This document shows positions 42,675-48,863 of a stretch of DNA of 48,863 bases, piece by piece (the first letter of the stretch is position 1; the number at the start of each line of letters is the position of its first letter). The DNA is from Telmatospirillum sp. (GTDB taxonomy: Bacteria; Pseudomonadota; Alphaproteobacteria; Rhodospirillales; Magnetospirillaceae), in NCBI GenBank assembly GCA_009712185.1, contig WASQ01000129.1:1-48863 (forward strand), written 5' to 3'. The notes beneath the pieces are model-generated. The model saw nothing but the letters and a program-made list of their open reading frames with translations, ran no database searches and was not told the origin of the DNA. The translations under genes and the position numbers were made by a program.

Positions 42675-44525
42675 TTATAGACGGATGGCGATCACTCTCC
42701 CGTCATCGAAAACCACCTGCCCATATTGCTTCAAAGCCATGACCGTATCATGCATCTCACGTGTCTTGACGAGCAGTGCGACCTGGAACGGACTGAAATT
42801 TCCGGGTGTCGAGAAGTTCTCGATGTCGCGCTTGATTCTTGCCCGGGGAAGACCGGCCTCATCGCCATAGGAATAGGCGATGTAATGGATACCCTGTGAC
42901 GGCAGATAGCGAGCCCAAGCTTCCGCGTCCGTGCTATCGGGAAGACCGGGCGGCCCGACCATGCCGGGCCAGTCCAGAACGCGGATGGGGTTGCGCCGGA
43001 AATCGAGCGAGGATGGCCAGTCGGCGATAACGGCAATGGGTTCGCCCTCGGGAATGGCGAGTTCCATGGCGCGCAGGCTGCGGATCATCCGGTCTCGTCC
43101 GTCGCGCCACCCCTGGTCCGGTCCCCCGGTGAACGCTTCGGCGACGAGTCCCTCATGGCCCCGCCAGTGGCCGCTGTGGGTCTGCGTGGCGGTCGTCCCC
43201 AGCGCCACCAGCGCCGCGCAGGCGATGGCGGCCCGGCGGAGATCCCACCTCTGCGACCATCGTGCGATCAGAGGGATCGCGGAAAAGAGCGCGAGTGTGG
43301 CCGCGCCCATATGGCCGTAGCGATAGCCGGCAATCGTGTATTTTCCCTGGGCGGCCAGCAAAAGGACGATGCCGGCGCCGATCACAGCGGGATAGAGGAG
43401 CCGCGAGGGGCCGGCCTGGCGATCCGTCGCGATCAGGACGGAGGCCAGGATCGCCGGTACCAGAATGCAGCCGATCCGTCCGGCATTCAGGATATAGGAA
43501 TAGGGCGCTGTCCAGCCGGAGATCTCCGAGTTGCCCAGCGTTCCGGTTCCAAGAAGCGGAAACCATGGAGTCTGCGCGAGCTGTTGACAGACCCACATCC
43601 AGGGAAGCGCCAAAGTCAGCGCCGCCGCTGCGGCAAGCAGAATTTCCATCAGGACGGCCGCCTTCGTTTTGCGGCAGATCTCCAGGGCGTAAAACCCCAG
43701 CAGTACGCCCGTGTCGACGGCAAGGTTGGTTGTCTTGAGGCTGACCAGCGCAAAGGCCGGTAGCGCAAAAAGAACGGCCCGGCGCCAGGACGGCGTCTCT
43801 TCCGCCAGGGCGAAAATCAGGCGGAGCAGGGTATACAGCAGGGCCTTGGCGACGGTATCGGCGGTGTTGTTCACATTTGGGCTGCAATGGGCCACCACCA
43901 GGGCCAGCAGAAGCGCGAGCGTCAGGGAAAATCCTCTCAGACCCTCGCGGCGCGCGTGGGAATAGGCCAGCAGTCCCAGCGTGACGGATCCGATTCCAAG
44001 GTCGGCAAGGCGCATATGGGGCACGTCGAACAGGGTTCGGAACAGCGCGTAAAGATAAGCGCCGCCGCCGCTCAGGCCCGATTCAATGCGGCGGTATTGG
44101 AAGGGGTCCCGACCGATAAAGCCTTCGCTCAGGATTCGTTCCGGAAAAACCAGATAACCATGCATGTCATCGAGGAAATCGAATGTCCAGGACGAGGCAT
44201 TGAGAAGATAGAGTCCATAAAGGCAGAGCACCAACGCCATGACCGGCGTCATCCCCTGCAACAGCCCCGTCGGTGGCATGCGCAATCCGAGCCGGATCAC
44301 CACCCCACCGGCGACGAGCGCCAGCAGCAGCGGGCGACTGGCGAGACCCCAGGCCTCGATCACGCCGCAGGCCGCGCAAAAAAGTGCGATTCCCAGTCCG
44401 GCGGCGATCCCGGCGTCGTCGGCCAGAGCGGGGGCGAGACGGCGTAGCGCCAGCCCTCCGTATCCCTGAAACGCACAGATCAGGAGGAACAAAAATAAAA
44501 GCGAAAGTAGTGAACCCATTAGCAT
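42675..44525 (-). CDS. Polytopic membrane protein of the exopolysaccharide locus, copy 2
   Basis: A 616-residue paralogue of the protein at 37663-39570, with about ten to twelve helices and a soluble C-terminal region. Shared segments are LDDMHGYLVFPERILSEG, IGRDPFQYRRIESGLSGGGA, and in the tail VIADWPSSLDFRRNPIRVLD and IHYIAYSYGDEAGLPRARI. Relative order and spacing match copy 1 throughout, so they come from one duplication or two related insertions. No named family is recognised. ATG 44525 follows AAGGA by eight bases; ATG 44519 is possible. A hairpin CCGACC/GGTCGG lies at 44550-44566 in the leader. Probably acts in polymerisation, transfer or export of the polymer. Confidence 0.8.
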   Translation of the reverse strand: MLMGSLLSLLFLFLLICAFQGYGGLALRRLAPALADDAGIAAGLGIALFCAACGVIEAWGLASRPLLLALVAGGVVIRLGLRMPPTGLLQGMTPVMALVLCLYGLYLLNASSWTFDFLDDMHGYLVFPERILSEGFIGRDPFQYRRIESGLSGGGAYLYALFRTLFDVPHMRLADLGIGSVTLGLLAYSHARREGLRGFSLTLALLLALVVAHCSPNVNNTADTVAKALLYTLLRLIFALAEETPSWRRAVLFALPAFALVSLKTTNLAVDTGVLLGFYALEICRKTKAAVLMEILLAAAAALTLALPWMWVCQQLAQTPWFPLLGTGTLGNSEISGWTAPYSYILNAGRIGCILVPAILASVLIATDRQAGPSRLLYPAVIGAGIVLLLAAQGKYTIAGYRYGHMGAATLALFSAIPLIARWSQRWDLRRAAIACAALVALGTTATQTHSGHWRGHEGLVAEAFTGGPDQGWRDGRDRMIRSLRAMELAIPEGEPIAVIADWPSSLDFRRNPIRVLDWPGMVGPPGLPDSTDAEAWARYLPSQGIHYIAYSYGDEAGLPRARIKRDIENFSTPGNFSPFQVALLVKTREMHDTVMALKQYGQVVFDDGRVIAIRL

Positions 44526-44549
44526 TCCGATGTCCTTGCCACGGTACCG

Positions 44550-44566
44550 CCGACCTGCCGGGTCGG
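44550..44566. repeat. Small hairpins between the GT2 and polytopic-protein genes
   Basis: CCGACC-TGCCG-GGTCGG is a perfect six-base-pair stem 25 bp upstream of the polytopic protein start. A second stem, CTTCGG-AAT-CCGAAG, lies nearby around 44630-44645. Neither has a T-run. They may slow or separate expression of the two minus-strand genes. Confidence 0.3.
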
Positions 44567-44690
44567 ACGGTGTCGGGAAGCGGTCTCCGCTGATCGGCGG
44601 GCCGGTCTCACCCCGGGATCGTCCTGCCCTTCGGAATCCGAAGCACCGAAGCAAGCGGTTTGACGGGAGAGGGCGCCGGCCGCGATGTCG

Positions 44691-45722
44691 TCACGCAGGC
44701 TCCTGACAGGAGGCCTTGCCGGCTTCCGCCGCATTTGTCAGGGGACTCGGCGGAGCGGGGATGGACAGATAGTAAAGACGCTTCATTTCGCGCCGGCCTC
44801 GCGTCACGGTGTCAAGGACCATGCCGCAAGTGAGGCTGAGGAAGGCAAGAAGCGTGATACCCGTCGCGAGGAGCGCTGTCGGCAGGCGGGGCACCAGGCC
44901 GGTCTCAAGCCATGTTGCGATGACCGGAATCGCAAGGAGCAACGCCAGAATTTGAAGAACTCCGGCGAGGGATGAGAAAAAGACCAGCGGCCTTTCCTCT
45001 TTCACCAGAAGAAGGATCATCCGAAGAATGCGAAACCCATCCCGGTATGTCCTGAGTTTGCTCGTCGACCCCACCGGGCGGTCCTTGTAGGCCGTTTTCA
45101 CTTCCGAGACCGGCATGGCCAACTCCAGCGCATGGACGGTCAGTTCCGTTTCGATCTCAAAACCGCCGGAAAGCGCCGGAAAGGACTTCACGAAGCGACG
45201 GGAAAAGACGCGGTATCCGGACAGCATGTCGCCGATCCGGTCGCCGAAAATACGGGCCACGATGCCGGTCAGCAGGCGGTTCCCGAAGCGGTGTCCCGGA
45301 CGATAGGCGGCGACGATATCCGTCACCCTGGCCGCGTTGACCATGTCGAGGGATCCCGCCATGAGGCGCTCGATCAGATCCGGTGCCTTCGACGCATCAT
45401 AAGTGTCGTCACCGTCGACAAGAACATAGATGTCCGCCTCGATATCGGCGAACATCCGCCGGACCACATATCCCTTGCCCTGCTGGGTTTCCCGGCGGAC
45501 CACGGCCCCGGCCCCGAGGGCGACGGTCACCGTGTCGTCGGCCGAATTGTTGTCATAGACGTAGATCGTGGCATCCGGCAACGCCCTGCGGAAATCGGCA
45601 ACCACCTTTCCGATCGCCGCCTGCTCATTATAGCAGGGGATAAGAACCGCGGTTCGTGGCGGACGGGACGACCCGGCGGCATTGTCACGAATGAAGGGGG
45701 ATGTCTTGATGTCGGATACCAT
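44691..45722 (-). CDS. Polyprenyl-phosphate-type family 2 glycosyltransferase with C-terminal membrane helices
   Basis: A 343-residue enzyme like dolichol/undecaprenyl-phosphate sugar transferases. The catalytic domain has TAVLIPCYNEQAAIGKVVAD, TIYVYDNNSADDTVTVALG, the DXD-like ADIYVLVDGDDTYDASKAP, and SGYRVFSRRFVKSFPALSGG followed by FEIETELTVHALEL. Two hydrophobic helices follow (LVFFSSLAGVLQILALLLAI and LLATGITLLAFLSLTCGMV). It probably charges polyprenyl phosphate or adds an early sugar. ATG 45722 is preferred because AGAGGA lies seven bases upstream; ATG 45737 would add five residues. It follows the second flippase gene after 192 bp on the same strand. Confidence 0.9.
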   Translation of the reverse strand: MVSDIKTSPFIRDNAAGSSRPPRTAVLIPCYNEQAAIGKVVADFRRALPDATIYVYDNNSADDTVTVALGAGAVVRRETQQGKGYVVRRMFADIEADIYVLVDGDDTYDASKAPDLIERLMAGSLDMVNAARVTDIVAAYRPGHRFGNRLLTGIVARIFGDRIGDMLSGYRVFSRRFVKSFPALSGGFEIETELTVHALELAMPVSEVKTAYKDRPVGSTSKLRTYRDGFRILRMILLLVKEERPLVFFSSLAGVLQILALLLAIPVIATWLETGLVPRLPTALLATGITLLAFLSLTCGMVLDTVTRGRREMKRLYYLSIPAPPSPLTNAAEAGKASCQEPA

Positions 45723-45914
45723 CTGATCCTCTGGCATGCGCGGAGCAAATTCCTGGAAATTTTCTACGGATTCTGCCGTAAGTGTATAGATTGACGGAAA
45801 AATAAAGCCAATGGTTATATTTCTTTGAAGAATGACTGACGGGTCGCGCCAGCGATGCCGGGGAGCCCATGCCTCATGTCTTGACCTGACGGGGCCGTCG
45901 CCACGGGGGTGTGA

Positions 45915-47405
45915 TTATCGGCGGCGGCTTTGCAGCCAGGAGGTGGCCGCGCCGAGCAGGTCATTCTCCACGCCCTGAGGCCGTCCTGACAGGAACCAGA
46001 GACCGAACAGGAGGACGACATAGATGAGACCGCCGGCAGCAATATCCTTGATCATCGATAGAAGATGCGGCAGGGCGGGGCCATGACCGCCCAGCAGATA
46101 TAAGCCGAGCGCCATGCCGGCTGAGGCGGTGACTGGCCGCCACAGCAGTCGCCCCAGTTCGGTCGCGGAAATCCAGTGCCATTGGACCATCCGCGCGAAT
46201 ATGGCGACGAGGAGAACCGTCATGACTGCGATCCTGGCCCCCGGAATCGCCGGAGTTCCCAGAATAAAGGCCGCTGCCGCCACGGCGGGTATGGTGATCG
46301 CCGAAAACACGAGATTGGACAGGGCAAGGGCACGTTCCCGTCTGGCGGCGATGAAGAATGGGTCCAGCATCAACCAGGCGCCTTCGAGCGCGCCGTAGAC
46401 TCCCAGCCAGCGGACAAAAGGCACTGCCGCCGACCACTGGCCACCCAGGACGAGGTTGACCGCATCGTCGGCGATGCATGACATGCCAATACCAACGGAA
46501 GAGGCGATCACGGCAGCAAATCCAAGAACCATGCGGAATGCTTCGCGCATGCGCACGGGGTCATGCGCGATCGTGGAATAGGCCGGCATCAGCGCCCGGC
46601 CGGCCGGGAACATGATTTCCCGCGTCGGCATCATCGCAAGATCGAAACCGACGGCGTAAATCCCGGTTTCCGCCACCCCGCCGATGTGGCTGATGACGAA
46701 CTGGTCGCAGCGCTCTCCCAGCAGACGGCCGCAATTGAACAGCATCTGCCAGCGGGAGAATTGCCAGAAGTCCCGCCAATGGGCGAGGGACAGGCGGGGA
46801 CGGGTCGGAACCATAGCGTAGCTGAGGGCGACCGTCAGGACGGCGGATGCCGGCATCGACCAGGCCAGGGCGAAATAGTTGCGAAACAGGAACACCAGAA
46901 CCAGTCCGGCCACAAAAGTGATCACCCTTTGCAGCACCAGATAACGGAATTCGATGTCAAATCGCAGATTGCGACGGAATTCCGCCACGCCGATGTTCTC
47001 GAATCCCAGGATCAGGGGGCGCAGCGCCGCGATATGGATGACGGTTTCGATGCGGTCGTCGTGAAAATAGGCCGCCGCCGGCGCGGCCAGGAACCACAGA
47101 ACCGCGAAAGTTGCCAGCGCCGCCAGGATCTTGACGGTCCAGCCGGTGTCGAACAATCGTTCGGATGCCGACCGGGTCCGGATCAGCGCCATCTCGATGT
47201 CGCCATCCGTCAGCGTAACGACGAGATCAACGGCAATCATGGCCAGAGCGACAATCCCGAAGTCCTCCGGCACCAGAAGGCGCGCAATGATCGCCGTGTT
47301 GACAAGGCCGATCAGGCGGATCACCCAGCGCATCGCGACCATCCAGAGCGTCCCGCGCGCCATCTCGCGCCCGATCGATCTGCCGGAGGGGGCGTCGTCA
47401 GTCAC
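45915..47405 (-). CDS. Wzx-like polysaccharide flippase, second copy
   Basis: A 496-residue MOP/PST-family membrane protein with about 12-14 helices. Its start, ARGTLWMVAMRWVIRLIGLV and NTAIIARLLVPEDFGIVAL, clearly parallels the flippase half of the fusion at 28628-31399; later AALRPLILGFENIGVAEFRR matches as well. It would move lipid-linked polysaccharide repeat units to the periplasmic side. It lacks a pyruvyl transferase domain. The start is uncertain: GTG 47405 lies 38 bp after the stop of the deacetylase, and GTG 47486 would overlap that gene by 44 bp. It is probably cotranscribed with the deacetylase upstream and the GT2 gene downstream. Confidence 0.88.
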   Translation of the reverse strand: MTDDAPSGRSIGREMARGTLWMVAMRWVIRLIGLVNTAIIARLLVPEDFGIVALAMIAVDLVVTLTDGDIEMALIRTRSASERLFDTGWTVKILAALATFAVLWFLAAPAAAYFHDDRIETVIHIAALRPLILGFENIGVAEFRRNLRFDIEFRYLVLQRVITFVAGLVLVFLFRNYFALAWSMPASAVLTVALSYAMVPTRPRLSLAHWRDFWQFSRWQMLFNCGRLLGERCDQFVISHIGGVAETGIYAVGFDLAMMPTREIMFPAGRALMPAYSTIAHDPVRMREAFRMVLGFAAVIASSVGIGMSCIADDAVNLVLGGQWSAAVPFVRWLGVYGALEGAWLMLDPFFIAARRERALALSNLVFSAITIPAVAAAAFILGTPAIPGARIAVMTVLLVAIFARMVQWHWISATELGRLLWRPVTASAGMALGLYLLGGHGPALPHLLSMIKDIAAGGLIYVVLLFGLWFLSGRPQGVENDLLGAATSWLQSRRR

Positions 47406-47442
47406 GGTGTCCGGCCCTGACGGTCCGGCCGACGGGGTCCGT

Positions 47443-48612
47443 TCATGCGGCCCGGCCGGATCCAAGAGCGCGCAGGCGGATCTCACCCGGGGTCGCCGCC
47501 TGTCCTCCGATCTCGCCGAAGAAGAATTCGAGATAGCCGGAAAGCCAGTCCAGAAAAGCGGTCAGATCCCTTGAATTGCGGACATAAGGGGTGTGGCCGA
47601 CCGCCAAAGAGGAACTGTGATAATTCACGCAGAACGTCCGATGCCCCCTCTCGGCAAGCCAGCGGGTTACTTTCTTGGCTTCCGACAGGGTCGTGCCCTC
47701 AGGGGTCAAGGGAATACGGTTCAGAAATCCCAAGCGCGACAACACCGCCGGAACGCGCCATCGATTGGCGGCCGGGGTCGATGTCCGCCGATAGACCGTC
47801 GCGCCGATCCCGACACTTTCGAGAAGACCGACCATTCCCGCGGTGACCGGCAATTCCAGGAGTCCGCCCCTCTGGTCGAGCCAGAAGGGCGTGGTCGAAA
47901 AACGGCTGAAATCGGGTCCTTGCCGGGGCCGCAGATTGACCCAGGGCAGGACGCTGCAGTCGATCTCATATCCAAATTGTACAAGGGCGTCGGCCGTATT
48001 CGGGCCAAGCCCGTATCGTCCCGCGCGGTACACTTTGGGCGCGATCCCGAACGTCTCCCCGATGATTTCGGTCAATTGTCGGATTTTCGCCAGTTCGAGA
48101 GCCTTGGGAAGATTGCCGGCGAACGTGCTCGTCCGGGTGATGGTTTCGTCAAAGGGAGGTGTCACCCAGGAATGCAACTGAGCGCCGATCTCACAGCGCC
48201 CATCCGCCATCAGATCGCGCAAGGGCGCAATGCCGTCCTCCTGGGAGGCGACCGGATAATCGATGCAGTAGGTCGGAACCACGCCATAGGGTTCGAAGAG
48301 CGCCTGGGCCTGCGTCTGGGCGCGGATGTTGGTCACCGACGTTGCCGAGCGCGTGAAGCTGTCCCAGGCGAATTCCTCTTCGGCGTCGATGATGACCGAC
48401 AGCAAGGGAGGACAGTCGGCGGGGAAGTGGACGAACCGGCCGTTGTCCGGTGGCGGGATGTCGTCGGCCAGTGCGACGGGAACGGACGGATCGTCCTTCC
48501 GGGGGTCCTCAACTGTCAGCGCACTTTCGTCCGACGGCGCATCGATCATGGCCGGCGACGGAACAGAGGAGGGGGCTTCGGTCAAAGGAGAGGGCTGGGC
48601 CGAGTCGGTCAT
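47443..48612 (-). CDS. Polysaccharide deacetylase-like protein (WalW type)
   Basis: A 389-residue protein of the CE4/WalW-like group. The presumed metal and catalytic acidic cluster is LLSVIIDAEEEFAWDSF, and the histidine motif is GAQLHSWVTPPFDE. Later segments YRAGRYGLGPNTADALVQFG and FCVNYHSSSLAVGHTPY complete the fold. The N-terminal 70 residues are Ser/Pro/Asp-rich and probably disordered; no signal peptide is obvious. It probably removes acetyl groups from polysaccharide or a lipid-linked precursor. ATG 48612 is used; GTG 48702 would add 30 residues. It is the first gene of the minus-strand run with the flippase and GT2 genes, and the second deacetylase of the window. Confidence 0.85.
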   Translation of the reverse strand: MTDSAQPSPLTEAPSSVPSPAMIDAPSDESALTVEDPRKDDPSVPVALADDIPPPDNGRFVHFPADCPPLLSVIIDAEEEFAWDSFTRSATSVTNIRAQTQAQALFEPYGVVPTYCIDYPVASQEDGIAPLRDLMADGRCEIGAQLHSWVTPPFDETITRTSTFAGNLPKALELAKIRQLTEIIGETFGIAPKVYRAGRYGLGPNTADALVQFGYEIDCSVLPWVNLRPRQGPDFSRFSTTPFWLDQRGGLLELPVTAGMVGLLESVGIGATVYRRTSTPAANRWRVPAVLSRLGFLNRIPLTPEGTTLSEAKKVTRWLAERGHRTFCVNYHSSSLAVGHTPYVRNSRDLTAFLDWLSGYLEFFFGEIGGQAATPGEIRLRALGSGRAA

Positions 48613-48863
48613 CGATCGGGCCTCGGCGGCTCTTTCTTTCCCCGCGTTGTCACGAAGAAACGTGAGGTGACGTTCACGCGTGCATTCCCGGACATGTCCC
48701 ACCCAGCCGTTGCATCATAGCAAAGGCCCCTGAGCCCTGCCAGCCGGATCCGATCGCGAGGACAGATCCGGCGCATTCGGGGGTGGCAAACCGACGGGAC
48801 GAATCCCGGTTGTCGCCCGAGGCATCGCGCCCGGGGGCCCGGGGGGGGCGGGGGGGGGGCGGG
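48613..48863. other. End region with G-homopolymer tail
   Basis: No gene is seen. The first 100 bases probably carry the promoter of the minus-strand deacetylase-flippase-GT2 run. The last 35 bases are runs of 5, 8 and 10 G broken only by C, unlike any other stretch of the window, which suggests a contig end with low-quality sequence. Confidence 0.5.

Overview
This GC-rich window (clearly above 60% GC in coding parts, with short AT-rich gaps) looks like a chromosomal contig from an alphaproteobacterium, plausibly Rhodospirillales-like. The clues are a TctABC/Bug-type transporter, many LysR-type regulators, a CHASE-PAS-GGDEF protein and an exosortase A (XrtA) exopolysaccharide locus. The taxonomic guess rests on gene content and base composition only. 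I found no rRNA, tRNA or CRISPR. The right end runs into a G-homopolymer tail that looks like a contig end.

Left part (1-18126): metabolism, transport and sensing. A CoA-transferase is followed by an Lrp/AsnC regulator divergent from a lone ACT-domain protein; their shared promoter carries a symmetric array of TTTGCA elements. A five-gene minus-strand operon follows: LacI-type regulator, Gfo/Idh/MocA dehydrogenase, then TctC, TctB and TctA (solute-binding protein, small and large membrane subunits), with a LacI-type operator upstream of the regulator. Next come a solute-binding protein gene placed 9 bp ahead of a CHASE-PAS-GGDEF diguanylate cyclase, an orphan MetQ-like binding protein without a lipobox, an MFS drug exporter, a LysR regulator divergent from a quinone oxidoreductase, and an aldo/keto reductase.

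Mobile DNA (18160-20115): a complete group II intron with its reverse transcriptase/maturase sits in the loop of a hairpin repeat. A second, uninterrupted copy of the same 44-bp repeat lies at 39610-39653 and fixes both intron boundaries to the base (18190-20101).

Right part (20461-48612): an exopolysaccharide locus. It starts with a secreted M48-like protein whose zinc motif has lost its catalytic Glu, and a DUF218/YdcF protein. Then come an asparagine-synthase-like amidotransferase, exosortase A, an XrtA-associated glycosyltransferase, a polysaccharide deacetylase, and a large protein fusing a Wzx-like flippase to a polysaccharide pyruvyl transferase. These are followed by further glycosyltransferases, a GNAT acyltransferase, a large secreted protein probably acting on polysaccharide, and a polytopic membrane protein. 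After an AmpR-like regulator/class A beta-lactamase pair, a second block repeats the same classes: glycosyltransferase, a paralogue of the polytopic protein, a polyprenyl-phosphate-type glycosyltransferase, a second flippase and a second deacetylase. The likely joint job is assembly, modification and export of a pyruvylated, acylated and deacetylated surface polysaccharide, with XrtA anchoring surface proteins encoded elsewhere.
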